Positions 46,325 to 55,153 of a stretch of DNA of 64,000 nucleotides are shown here, piece after piece. The DNA comes from Clostridium ljungdahlii (GTDB taxonomy: Bacteria > Bacillota > Clostridia > Clostridiales > Clostridiaceae): positions 16,553 through 80,552 of the forward strand of contig NZ_LITT01000009.1 of assembly GCF_001636845.1 (NCBI RefSeq), read 5' to 3'. The notes beneath the pieces are model-generated. The model saw only the letters and a list, made by a program, of their open reading frames with translations, did no database searches and was not told the DNA's origin. Position 1 is the first letter of the stretch, and every line of letters starts with the position of its first letter. The position numbers and the translations under genes are program-made.

Positions 46325-46366
46325 CCCTAGTTTTATTTATAGACAGGATGGTTACGAACTGTCTTA
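46325..46366 (-). promoter_or_regulatory. preQ1-I riboswitch
   Basis: Minus strand: P1 arms AGACAG / CTGTCT (46341-46364) with loop TTCGTAACCATC, then the A-rich tail ATAAATAAAACTAGG which forms the pseudoknot. This matches the preQ1-I layout of the B. subtilis queC leader. Ligand binding is expected to promote termination and switch off uptake/salvage. Confidence 0.85.
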
Positions 46367-46383
46367 TACAATTTTCTCAGTTT

Positions 46384-46412
46384 ATTATACGCCATAAAGT
46401 GTCTAAAATCAA
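46384..46412 (-). promoter_or_regulatory. Sigma-A promoter of the queuosine-salvage operon
   Basis: TTGATT (46407-46412), 17 bp, TATAAT (46384-46389) on the minus strand, about 20 bp before the aptamer. Confidence 0.75.
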
Positions 46413-46485
46413 GGTGTCTGAGAAAAATATATATTTTGTATTTTTTAACAAATGATACGAAATGTTATTAAATTTTGTGTTTTAC

Positions 46486-46529
46486 GTTTGCAAATATGTT
46501 TGCAAACAATACTTTAGATTTATTATAAT
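46486..46529 (+). promoter_or_regulatory. Tandem GTTTGCAAAC operator over a promoter of the small DMT gene
   Basis: GTTTGCAAAT (46486-46495) and the perfect palindrome GTTTGCAAAC (46498-46507) are spaced 12 bp start to start. The second overlaps TTGCAA, which with TATAAT 18 bp downstream makes a promoter reading to the right. Likely a repressor site; the regulator is unknown. Confidence 0.45.
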
Positions 46530-46659
46530 ATATACCATACTTTCATATTACTTATTGAAGTTATTAATTTATATTGAATTTGTTGACAATTTTTGATATA
46601 ATTCATATATCATTTATTAATTAAATGTAATAAATATACTACACAATTTAATGTATTAG

Positions 46660-46710
46660 CGGAAAGATAAGCCCGGAAAGTAATCTATTCCCGGGCTTTT
46701 GTATTTTTAA
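46660..46710 (+). terminator. Hairpin with T-run in the leader of the small DMT gene
   Basis: AAGCCCGG / CCGGGCTT (46675-46699 region) followed by TTGTATTTTT, just before the coding start at 46719. A terminator inside a 5' leader suggests attenuation, possibly by a leader RNA in 46540-46670, but no known aptamer is recognised. Confidence 0.5.
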
Positions 46711-46718
46711 CAAAATTT

Positions 46719-47171
46719 ATGAGTAAAGGCAAGGTTAAAATTATGTTTATGTATGTATTTTCAGTTGTACTTATAATTGCAGCAAATATCTTTTATAACA
46801 TATGTCAAAAATCAACACCACAAAGAGCAAACCCATTTATAGCGCTATTCGCCACCTATGCAATAGCATCAATAGTAACTTTAATTTTATTTCACTTTTC
46901 TAAAACAGATAAAGGATTTTTGGGATCAATTAAAGATTTAAATTGGACTAGCATAGTCCTCGCTTTTTGTATAGTAGGACTTGAATTTGGATATATCATG
47001 GCCTACAGATCTGGTTGGAGCATAAGTGTATGCCCTCTAGTAGCAAACAGCATTCTTGCAGTTCTGCTCATTCCCATTGGGATATTCATTTTTAAAGAGA
47101 ATTTTGAATTAAATAAGCTATTTGGAATAATATTCTGTATTATAGGTTTAGTACTAATAAACAGAAATTAA
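46719..47171 (+). CDS. Small EamA/DMT-type membrane protein
   Basis: 150 aa, four to five helices (about 9-27, 42-60, 77-95, 101-122, 131-149): a single EamA repeat. The ATG at 46719 gives MSKGKVKIM; the helix starts sooner from ATG 46743 (MFMYV...). No good ribosome site is visible for either. Single-repeat members usually act as dimers; substrate unknown. Confidence 0.75.
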   Translation: MSKGKVKIMFMYVFSVVLIIAANIFYNICQKSTPQRANPFIALFATYAIASIVTLILFHFSKTDKGFLGSIKDLNWTSIVLAFCIVGLEFGYIMAYRSGWSISVCPLVANSILAVLLIPIGIFIFKENFELNKLFGIIFCIIGLVLINRN

Positions 47172-47273
47172 AATGACAAATATTGGTCTACGTGATATAA
47201 TTAACCTACTACTTAGTCATTATAGTACTCACTTAGATTTTCTATATACTCAGATATATGGAGGTTAAAATAA

Positions 47274-48116
47274 GTGGTCTTTTTACAATTAGCTATTTTA
47301 TCCCATTGCTTAGCAGATTTTATATTTCAAAGTAATGATATTGTACAATTAAGAAAAAGTTCTAATTTAAAGAAGTGTTTAAAAGGTAATATCATCCATG
47401 CCATAATCGTATTTAGCATATTATTTACCTTCCTAATTGTTGGATATAAATTTGAAACAACATTAGCTTATTCACTTCTAATAGGACTTTTTCATTTTGC
47501 TATTGACTTAATTAAAAATTTACTTTCCCTAAAGATAAAATCTATATATGATAGACCTATTTGTCATCAAAAAACATCTTTCCTTTATATTATTTTAAGT
47601 CCCCTATACCGATGGATTAACTCCTTAATTTTTATTATAGATCAAATCCTACATGTAGCAGTTATCGCTTTTATTTGGGGACAAACTAGCATACAAAGTA
47701 GTGAAAACATTATCAACTGTATCTACCTCAATAAAAATTCTACTATAGATATTCTAAATTATTTAATTATATACCTGTATGTATGTTTTGGTGGAAGATT
47801 CTTTATAAATGTTGTTATATCTGAACTTTATCTTCAACCATATAAAAATAAGGCAATGAATGTTCAAATCATATACCCTTTAGAAAAGACTTCCGCCAGT
47901 GACTATATAGGAATATTTGAAAGATTTATTATAATTACTTTAGTTATCAATGGAGCATATCAGGCAATAGCATTTATATTCACAGCAAAGTCAATAGCAA
48001 GGTTCCGTGAATTAGAAGAAAAATATTTTGCTCAATATTATCTAGTAGGTACTCTATTTAGTACATCCCTTGGCATTTTAGGTGGGATTTTTCTGAAATA
48101 TATAATCAATAAATAG
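47274..48116 (+). CDS. DUF3307 membrane protein
   Basis: 280 aa. GTG 47274 behind GGAGG (spacing about 9). The N-terminal half is DUF3307 (LQLAILSHCLADFIFQSNDI, HAIIVFSILFTFLIVGY, LFHFAIDLIKNLL), with conserved His/Asp in membrane helices; further helices at about 130-150, 160-180, 210-235 and 255-275. Function unknown. Family members are often near SatD/HTH genes; none here. Confidence 0.75.
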   Translation: MVFLQLAILSHCLADFIFQSNDIVQLRKSSNLKKCLKGNIIHAIIVFSILFTFLIVGYKFETTLAYSLLIGLFHFAIDLIKNLLSLKIKSIYDRPICHQKTSFLYIILSPLYRWINSLIFIIDQILHVAVIAFIWGQTSIQSSENIINCIYLNKNSTIDILNYLIIYLYVCFGGRFFINVVISELYLQPYKNKAMNVQIIYPLEKTSASDYIGIFERFIIITLVINGAYQAIAFIFTAKSIARFRELEEKYFAQYYLVGTLFSTSLGILGGIFLKYIINK

Positions 48117-48424
48117 TTAAATATTTTTACTCACCAATCTTATTTACAAATCATAAAATATCACAAAAGATAATTTGTGTAAATATCACTTAAAAACGTG
48201 TTTGGATTTTTAGCTAAACATTGTATGTGTTTTGATTAAAACCTAAACGCGTATAATTTTATTTCACAAGACAACTATGTGACAAAAATAATGTAATGTA
48301 AGTATGAATGCATTCTAGCAATCTGGTAATATGTCAAGATAGTTTTTTAAAAGATTTCGATATGTTTTCCTTAAAAAAGGGTACACAAAATAGACGTTCG
48401 AATTTTTGACAAAAAAATCGAATG
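48117..48424. mobile_element. Non-coding right flank of the IS110 element
   Basis: About 300 bp without a gene, containing several short inverted repeats, notably CGTTCGAAT / ATCGAATGTT near 48393-48430. The exact element end cannot be set from one copy. Confidence 0.4.
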
Positions 48425-49723
48425 TTAGTTCGCCTTGATATGAAATTCGGTGTCTAATTTTTCACCGGTGTACAGTTGGTTTTTGACCAGCAAACCAAAA
48501 ACGAGTCGTACGAATTTACGAGATGTCAACGCAAGTGCTCTTTTGTGCTGATGTTTCGGAACTTCGCTGTATTTTTTAGCGTAGTAGTCCCGATACTCAG
48601 GAATGTATCTTCTGACACTGTTGGCGGCTTCGCCAAGATAATAACGCAAATAAGTATTACCAGCTTTCTGCATACAAGTGTCTTCTCCATCGAAGTCACC
48701 AGACTGATTTTTTGACCAAGTAAGCCCTGCATACTTGGCTAAAGCATCAGATGAATGAAAAATATTTATATCGCCAATTTCAGCAATGATTCCAGCAGCA
48801 AACACAGGACCGATACCATTAATTGATTTGAGAATGGTAAGTGCATTAGGATTCATGCCTTTGATTGTTTTTTCAATGGCATCATCAATAGCCTTAATTT
48901 CTTTCTTAAAAGTATCAATACAGTTGAAAGAACTTGCCAAAGAGATGTTTAAAGGCTCATAAAGGCATTTGTCAAGGCGATAGGAATCCCTCGCAGCTTT
49001 CTTCAAAAGCTCAGTAGTTTTTGAAATATCTGCAATTCTGTTCCTGCTTTTTTCAGCAATGAATGTAAGCAGCTCCTCTTCAGAAGCATCAATAATCTCT
49101 TGAGGAGATAAATATTCTGTAAGGATAGCAGATGAAGCGGCACCATAAATGTTGCTAAATGGCTGGTTTCCTCCGCTAAGGAGCTGTAGTTCACTGAATT
49201 TGAGATATAGGTTAGAAACCATGTATGTCTTCTCTCTAGTAATGCATTCTGTCAGATGCAAGCGATGTCTGGTAAGACGTTTTAAAGCCAAAAACTGGCT
49301 TCCACGCCAAGGCTGTATTTCGATTAAACCAGCTCTTGCAAAATCAGCAATAATAAAGGCATCCAAAGGATCCGTTTTAGCCATAGCAGTAAAGGCTTTC
49401 CTATAGTTAGCTGTCATCTTTGGATTTAGACAGAAAACATAAGGCTTGAATGGAAGCAATATTTCGCAAGTAGAAAGATGGTTCGCTATGTGAATGTTAT
49501 AAACAGAAGTAGATTCCATAGCAATGACAATGGTATTCAAATCAGAATGAGCAACCATACAATCTTTGATTAAAGCAGAGAGTTCATCTGCACCAGGCTG
49601 ATTGTTGGAGAAAGAAGTTTGTATATATTTGTTTTTGTAAAAATCCATTGCATAAACAACATTGGATTTGGAACTGACATCAATACCGACAAACAAAGTA
49701 GACATAAAGTTAATCTTTAACAT
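48425..49723 (-). CDS. IS110-family transposase (DEDD recombinase)
   Basis: 432 aa. N-terminal DEDD RuvC-like domain: GIDVSSKSNVVYAMD (about 13-27), ESTSVYNIHIA (about 69-79), KTDPLDAFIIADFAR (about 113-127). C-terminal Transposase_20 domain with LKSINGIGPVFAAGIIAEIG (about 294-313) and KAGNTYLRYYLGEAA (about 352-366). ATG 49723 behind GGTGAT. The frame is intact, so the element may be active. IS110 elements move without terminal inverted repeats, guided by a bridge RNA from a non-coding end. Confidence 0.93.
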   Translation of the reverse strand: MLKINFMSTLFVGIDVSSKSNVVYAMDFYKNKYIQTSFSNNQPGADELSALIKDCMVAHSDLNTIVIAMESTSVYNIHIANHLSTCEILLPFKPYVFCLNPKMTANYRKAFTAMAKTDPLDAFIIADFARAGLIEIQPWRGSQFLALKRLTRHRLHLTECITREKTYMVSNLYLKFSELQLLSGGNQPFSNIYGAASSAILTEYLSPQEIIDASEEELLTFIAEKSRNRIADISKTTELLKKAARDSYRLDKCLYEPLNISLASSFNCIDTFKKEIKAIDDAIEKTIKGMNPNALTILKSINGIGPVFAAGIIAEIGDINIFHSSDALAKYAGLTWSKNQSGDFDGEDTCMQKAGNTYLRYYLGEAANSVRRYIPEYRDYYAKKYSEVPKHQHKRALALTSRKFVRLVFGLLVKNQLYTGEKLDTEFHIKAN

Positions 49724-49990
49724 GATATCACCATCCTTTCCGATTAAGTATTTTTGAAATCTGAAGCAAAAGGTTTATCCCAGGCATCATGTAGTGACCG
49801 CAACCTCGCGTAATCAGCATGCACCCTGCCAGCTTTTTTGCTGGAGCTACGACAGGGGATGAAACATCTGTGTAAGCGGAATATGCTACATGAACCAGGC
49901 TGAAAGCTAAAAAAGCAGACACAACAAGCGTTGGCTGAAAGGAGTGAAAGCAGTGCCTTCGGACATCAGACTCTGCTGATATCATACCAC
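49724..49990 (-). ncRNA. Candidate bridge RNA region at the transposase-proximal end of the IS110 element
   Basis: 267 bp with base composition clearly richer in G and C than the surroundings, no credible coding frame, and several stems, for example CCAGC TTTTTT GCTGG (49829-49844). It lies upstream of the transposase, where group IS110 members encode their bridge RNA. Loop guide sequences cannot be assigned without the target junctions. Confidence 0.5.
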
Positions 49991-50091
49991 AGGATAATCT
50001 TTATTGAATATATAAATATTAATTGTATAGATGGGAATAGGATGAGGAAGAATCCCTCAAAGATGTCTCCTATCTCTATACTATAAAAAAG

Positions 50092-50129
50092 ATAAGTTTA
50101 TAACCAGTTTTTCTTGGCTATAAACTTAT
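50092..50129. repeat. Inverted repeat before the secreted-protein gene
   Basis: ATAAGTTTATA-ACCAG / CTTGG-CTATAAACTTAT arms around TTTTT. It ends 5 bp before the ribosome site GAGGAG, so it could regulate translation or be an operator. Confidence 0.5.
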
Positions 50130-50147
50130 TATACGAGGAGTAACATA

Positions 50148-50642
50148 ATGGAACGGAAAAACAAATCAATAATTTCTTGCTTAGCAGTAATTACAATAAT
50201 TATAGGAATAGGTATGTTTTTAAGCAAAAATACTTTCTTTAATGAATTTAGTAATAATTATCTAACAAGTAAATCAGATAATGAAACAAGTTTTGCATAT
50301 AATAAGAATAACAAGAAAACTAATAATGGTGAAAGTTTTGATTTTGGCGGGTTTAATGGTAAATGGTCATTGATTCAAATTGACTCTAATAAGAACAATG
50401 AAATAACTGTACATAGTAATACGAAAATTACTAAGGGTAAGTTATGTATTGTAGCTCTTGATCCAAATTATAAAATTGTTGGTAAAATTGAAGCAAAAGA
50501 TAAGGAGTCAGAAATAAGCTTTATAATATCCACAAAGGGAAAATATTTAATAAGGATTGTTGGCAAAAATGCAAGTGGTAATTTTGATGTAAGAATTAGC
50601 TCAACTAATAATATAGATATTTCTTATAAAGATTTTATGTAA
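50148..50642 (+). CDS. Secreted or anchored hypothetical protein
   Basis: 164 aa; ATG 50148 behind GAGGAG. Signal/anchor helix about 8-25. A linker rich in Asn, Lys and Ser (about 38-65) precedes a beta-sandwich-like domain (about 68-155: GKWSLIQIDSNKNNEITV, KLCIVALDPNYKIVGKIE, GKYLIRIVGKNASGNFDVRI). Resembles small secreted C2/PPC-like domains but I assign no family. Monocistronic; the terminator is at about 50807. Confidence 0.7.
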   Translation: MERKNKSIISCLAVITIIIGIGMFLSKNTFFNEFSNNYLTSKSDNETSFAYNKNNKKTNNGESFDFGGFNGKWSLIQIDSNKNNEITVHSNTKITKGKLCIVALDPNYKIVGKIEAKDKESEISFIISTKGKYLIRIVGKNASGNFDVRISSTNNIDISYKDFM

Positions 50643-50806
50643 AATACATTGTATTAGTTTAATTGATTGAAGCACTGTATTATTCATGGTTAAATTTTAG
50701 GATGCTTTTAGCTACTTTTTCAAAGGTTATATTTTTTACATCTATAATATAGAAATAAATACATAGTAACAAAAGTTAGTAAAATAAAATTAAAAAACAT
50801 GTTTTT

Positions 50807-50833
50807 CTCCACCTGCAGGGTGGGGATTTTTTT
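50807..50833 (+). terminator. Intrinsic terminator
   Basis: CTCCACC-CTGCA-GGGTGGG stem followed by seven T residues. The surrounding 50643-51069 stretch has no other feature I can support. Confidence 0.75.
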
Positions 50834-51099
50834 ATATAAAAATTTAAATTATAAACGAGTTAACCGTTCCTCCTTTAAGATTTTACTCCATATTAATAGT
50901 GAGAAATAAAGAGAAAAAACTAATCCAGTTACAAAAATATGTTGTTCATATAAGAAATTTTAAAAGTCAAGATAGAAAACATAATTTTTACAATAAATAT
51001 TATAATAACCAAAACATGGTTTTTAAAAGAGCAAAAAATATATCTTTATTGAAATAGGATTCTTTTACTTTTTTTTAATTTGAAACAATTAATCAACTT

Positions 51100-51418
51100 G
51101 GATGGACCTTAGGAGCAGCAATGATTTTAAGTAAGTTACAGGAAGAGTTTGCTGGTGCAGTAAAATTTGTTTTTCAGCCAGCAGAAGAGATTGCAGCTGG
51201 TGCTAGAAAAATGGTTGAAGAAAAGGCGGACATGGTTCCTGCCTCAAGACTGTGTGGATCCTATTGCTGTAGTAAATCAGATATATATGAGCTTGCAACA
51301 AATTGTTCCTAGAAAAGTGAAACCAGGAAATGCAGTGGTTTTAACTATAGGATCTATACATGGAGGCCATATGGATAAAGGATTAATTAGGCAACCTTAC
51401 TTCAAACATTATCGATAG
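51100..51418 (+). pseudogene. Fragment of an M20-family amidohydrolase
   Basis: LGAAMILSKLQEEFAGAVKF, then FQPAEEIAAGARKMVEEKA are conserved central residues of N-acyl-amino-acid/aminobenzoyl-glutamate amidohydrolases (HGCGHD-type metal site lost upstream). Around 51240 the frame shifts to DPIAVVNQIYMSLQQIVPRK, then VVLTIGSIHGG, the dimerisation-domain part. Both ends are missing and there is at least one frameshift, so it is non-functional. Confidence 0.85.
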
Positions 51419-51583
51419 TTCTCCGCATACTTTCCGCCAGTTACGAGTGATAGGTTCCATTTCTTTGAAGATTCAAATGGAGCTAAATACAAAGCTTTAA
51501 GCAATCTGTTAAGCTACTATAGATATTTGGACAATTACAATATATATGCTATATACTAAATATAGTAAGTAATTGAGGTAACT

Positions 51584-51727
51584 ATGAGAGGACAACATTA
51601 TACTCAAGAACAAAAAGAACAAACATTGAAAGAGGCTAAAGAGGTAGAAAATGTTTCTTTAGCAGGAAGAAAGCATAGAATATCAAATAGCACAATTTTT
51701 ACTTGGATAAGTAAGTCAAAAAAATAA
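51584..51727 (+). pseudogene. Helix-turn-helix remnant of a transposase (IS3 OrfA-like)
   Basis: 47 codons from ATG 51584 to TAA 51725: MRGQHYTQEQKEQTLKEAKE ... SNSTIFTWISKSKK. This is the HTH of transposase_8/IS3-type OrfA. The catalytic part is absent. Marks an old insertion next to the broken amidohydrolase. Confidence 0.65.
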
Positions 51728-51875
51728 AGATCAAATAAAAACTAAACCAAGTAGAAAAGTTTCAGTAAGGGATTAATCGGAAAATACTATTCTTTACAGT
51801 TCTATATGTATTGAAATTACTATAATTTTTATCTTACTCACGTTAATCAGTGAAAACTGTGAAAGGAGAATACAT

Positions 51876-52778
51876 ATGAAAAATATAGCAATACAAGATT
51901 TATCTGATTTTTTACAAGTATGTGAAGATAAAAGTATTACAAAAGCATCAAAATCTCTGTTTATTTCTCCTCAAGGATTAAGTAAAGCTATAAAAAGATT
52001 AGAGAACAAATTAGGCGTTAAATTGTTTTTAAGGAAATCTAGTGGAATGGAACTTACATCCTATGGGATTGTAGTTAAAGAAAGCTGTAAGAAAATTTTA
52101 GATGAATTTGAAAAAATGAATATTAATATTGAGAAAATATTGAATATTAATAGAGAAAAAATAAAATTGGTTTCAGCCTACGGTATTTTAAGATTACTTA
52201 CTCCAAATTGTGTTTTAAATTTTAAAAATAAGAATCAGTACATAGACTTTGAATATGAAGAATTTCCAGATATTTATGTTGATGAAAATGTAGAAAATGG
52301 CAAAGCAGATTTAGGATTTACTATAGAACCAATTGATAATACAAAGTTTAATAAGATTCCTTTAAAATCATATAGGTTATGTCTTTTAGTTAATAAAAGA
52401 CATAATTTAAGCAAAAAAAAAGAAATATCATTTGAAGATTTAAAAGATGTCAATATGGTTATTGAAAGCAAAAAATTTAAGTTGAATTCTATAATTAGAG
52501 CTAAATGTAACAATTTTGGATTTGAACCCAAAATTATTTTTGAGACAAGTGGTTTTAGTCTTTGTCATAAACTTTGTCATCAAAATAAATGTGTTTCTGT
52601 TACTACTGATTTTATTAGTAAAGATATGAAACATCATGATTTGGTGGTAATTCCTTTCCAAGACCAATCTTGTAAATGGTCCTCTTGTATCATTTTAAAA
52701 AAGGGAGGATACGTATCTGATGCAACAAAAAAATTTATTGATTTTGTTGTTTACTGGAGTGAAAATGTAATTAAATAA
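51876..52778 (+). CDS. LysR-family transcriptional regulator
   Basis: 300 aa; ATG 51876 behind AAAGGAG. N-terminal winged HTH (about 6-65: FLQVCEDKSITKASKSLFIS, then LSKAIKRLENKLGVKLF), then a substrate-binding-like effector domain (about 90-295). It precedes the nitrilase gene in the same direction with a 160-bp gap, so the likely target is that gene or itself. Effector unknown; an aromatic or aliphatic nitrile-related compound is a guess. Confidence 0.9.
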   Translation: MKNIAIQDLSDFLQVCEDKSITKASKSLFISPQGLSKAIKRLENKLGVKLFLRKSSGMELTSYGIVVKESCKKILDEFEKMNINIEKILNINREKIKLVSAYGILRLLTPNCVLNFKNKNQYIDFEYEEFPDIYVDENVENGKADLGFTIEPIDNTKFNKIPLKSYRLCLLVNKRHNLSKKKEISFEDLKDVNMVIESKKFKLNSIIRAKCNNFGFEPKIIFETSGFSLCHKLCHQNKCVSVTTDFISKDMKHHDLVVIPFQDQSCKWSSCIILKKGGYVSDATKKFIDFVVYWSENVIK

Positions 52779-52951
52779 CAATAATGCATTATACTATATG
52801 AAGTATCAATTAATGGTTTATATGTGTAAAATATAATTTGATATTCAACAAAAAAATAAGTGCTATAATTAACTTGATAAATAACTTGTGCAAGCTTTTA
52901 TTGATTAATAAAAATTATATATAAAATATCAAAAATGAGGTGTATATAATT

Positions 52952-53935
52952 ATGTCAAAACAATATCCGAAATTTAAAGCAGCAGCAGTTCAGGCTGCAC
53001 CAGTATATTTGAATTTAGATGCAACAGTTGAAAAGTCTTGTAAGTTAATTGATGAGGCAGCATCAAATGGAGCAGAATTAGTAGCATTTCCAGAAGCTTT
53101 CTTACCAGGATACCCTTGGTTTGCTTTTATTGGACATCCAGAATACACAAGAAAGTGGTATCACAAATTGTATAAAAATGCAGTAGAAATTCCTAGTTTG
53201 GCAATTCAAAAAATAAGCGAAGCAGCAAAAAGAAATAAAATCTACATTTGTATTTCTTGCAGTGAGAAAGATGGAGGATCATTGTATCTAGCACAATTAT
53301 GGTTTAATAAAGAAGGAGATTTAATTGGAAAACATAGAAAAATGAGGGCTTCTGTTGCTGAAAGACTCTGCTGGGGTGATGGAAGTGGAAACTTAATGCC
53401 TGTATTTGAAACTGAAATTGGAAATTTAGGTGGATGTATGTGCTGGGAACATCAGGTACCATTAGATCTTCTTGCTATGAATTCTCAAAATGAACAAGTT
53501 CATGTAGCATCTTGGCCTGGATATTTTGATGATGAAATCTCAAGTAGATATTATGCAATTTCTACTCAAACTTTTGTATTAATGACTTCGTCAATTTATT
53601 CAGAAGAAATGAAAAATATGATTTGTGAAACGAAAGAGCAAAGAGATTATTTTGATACGTTTAAAAGTGGACATACTTGCATTTATGGACCTGATGGAGA
53701 ACCAATTAGTAAAATGATTGAAGCAGAAACAGAAGGAATTGTATATGCGGACATAGATGTAGAAAAAATAATTGACTTCAAATATTATATTGACCCAGCT
53801 GGGCACTACTCTAATCAAAGTCTTAGTATGAATTTTAATCAAAATCCAACTCCAGTTGTTAGAAAATTTGGAGAAAGAAGCAATAAGGTTATAACGTATG
53901 ATGAAATTAATTTATTAATAGGCAGTGAAGAATAA
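52952..53935 (+). CDS. Nitrilase
   Basis: 327 aa from ATG 52952 (MSKQYPKFKAAAVQAAP), which follows GAGGTG; a GTG 12 bp upstream is less likely. Catalytic triad visible: Glu in AFPEAFLPGYPWF (about 47), Lys in GKHRKMRAS (about 131), Cys in GGCMCWEHQVPL (about 165). Branch 1 (true nitrilase) features. Hydrolyses nitriles to carboxylic acids and ammonia. Single gene, probably controlled by the LysR upstream. Confidence 0.9.
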   Translation: MSKQYPKFKAAAVQAAPVYLNLDATVEKSCKLIDEAASNGAELVAFPEAFLPGYPWFAFIGHPEYTRKWYHKLYKNAVEIPSLAIQKISEAAKRNKIYICISCSEKDGGSLYLAQLWFNKEGDLIGKHRKMRASVAERLCWGDGSGNLMPVFETEIGNLGGCMCWEHQVPLDLLAMNSQNEQVHVASWPGYFDDEISSRYYAISTQTFVLMTSSIYSEEMKNMICETKEQRDYFDTFKSGHTCIYGPDGEPISKMIEAETEGIVYADIDVEKIIDFKYYIDPAGHYSNQSLSMNFNQNPTPVVRKFGERSNKVITYDEINLLIGSEE

Positions 53936-54475
53936 ATTAATTTTAAGCTGAGATAGAGAACCAAAATAATTTGAACTATTTTGAGGTGTGTCGCCAACAT
54001 TTCCGACTTATCTATACTATAAAAATACGTAGTAAACATAGTAAACTAAGTACTTGTAAACTTAGCTATTTGACCTTATTAACCCCATTCCTGAATTATA
54101 AATTTTGTCAATGTTGTGCTCTTTTAAACGCTCATTTTAATCTTGATTACATTTATAATTCAGAGTACCTTTTTAAATGTCAAATGGCGATATACCACAC
54201 TTATATATTAGCTATGTGAGATATATTTATTTTACTAGGTTAATGTGGCTTTAATATAGATAATCCGACAAAACCTATGCTAAGACAAAAATGGGCAATT
54301 AGTGGTTTTTCTAATTTTGTAGACCAACTGAAGTATTGTGGGGAGGGGTCCTGTAATACGGATGGTGGTAGACGAGTGATTAGGGGGGAGAAATCCCAAT
54401 GTCATTAGGTTAAAAAATAAATATTATGGTTATGGAACAGAGTATGTTTAAAAATACATACCTGTTCTTTTTTAG
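53936..54475. other. Gene-poor stretch after the nitrilase
   Basis: Contains an inverted repeat (CTGAATTATAAA at about 54093 and TTTATAATTCAG at about 54148) and a 43-codon frame at 54274-54405 (MLRQKWAISGFSNFVDQLKY...GGRRVIRGEKSQCH) that I do not recognise and that has no ribosome site. Probably decayed mobile DNA leading into the intron fragment. Confidence 0.35.
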
Positions 54476-55115
54476 GTGCGTCCAGTATGGGCGACAACTT
54501 GGCGGCGAAAGTCAGCTGTGGACTTGATAGTGGGAACTACTAGCTGAAGGCGAGGATGTCCTCTGTGAGGAGAAATCTGAAGGAAGCATTGCAAATTCTC
54601 GGTCTGAGGTAAACGAATCACATATAAGACTTATAATGTATAGAAGTATTAGGTGGAGATAGTGTTGTTGGCATAAAAAGTAATTGTGCGCCCAGCAAAG
54701 GGTAATTGACCTAGCAGGTGGAAATCCTGCCTGAGTAAGGTCTAGTTAACCAGTAGTAGCGAGTCTTGAGTTGCCATCAGTAATGGTGGGAACTAAGCGT
54801 AGACAGCGAGAAAGCAGGGTTGAAGAGCTATTGAGCCTCGAAATTTTATATATCCAGATGGTTGACGTATTAATTACTGCGGAAAACAACATCGCATAGG
54901 TCATAATGGCAAGAGCTATGTGGCACTGCGGGGTCAAAGGGCCAATCATGCTTTACACTGTGGCTAATTATCAACTAGGGAGAGACTGTTGTTTCTTGAA
55001 AATAAGTATGGCAAACAACAATAAAACGGAGAATGTCAAACAAATGACAGGTAGTCGGATAGTCTCATAGTACTGCAGAGACTGGGTAATGCCAGTGGAG
55101 GGAAGGAGTTTACAT
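54476..55115 (+). mobile_element. 5' fragment of a group II intron
   Basis: Begins GTGCGTCCAGTATGGGCG, the conserved group II 5' end (GUGYG). The 640 bp are rich in structured G/C segments, unlike the surrounding DNA, and end in a TAGTCGGATAGTCTCATAGTA ... GGGTAATGCCAGTGGAGGGAAGGAG-type stretch that normally stands just before the intron-encoded reverse transcriptase. No reverse transcriptase, domain V or domain VI follows. A second GTGCGCCCAG lies at 54686. So this is the domain I-III part of an intron truncated in domain IV. Confidence 0.75.
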
Positions 55116-55153
55116 AGCTCAAATTGATTCTACTAGCAATGATTATGGAGGCA

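Noticed and set aside
49728..49985. Minus-strand ORF of 85 codons upstream of the IS110 transposase
   Set aside because: Falls in the structured non-coding end; no ribosome site and codon use unlike the neighbours. Better explained as the bridge RNA region.
54274..54405. 43-codon frame ending GGRRVIRGEKSQCH
   Set aside because: No ribosome site or recognisable family; reported only in the gene-poor stretch note.
54746..54949. Minus-strand ORF of 67 codons
   Set aside because: Antisense to the structured group II intron segment; no coding character.
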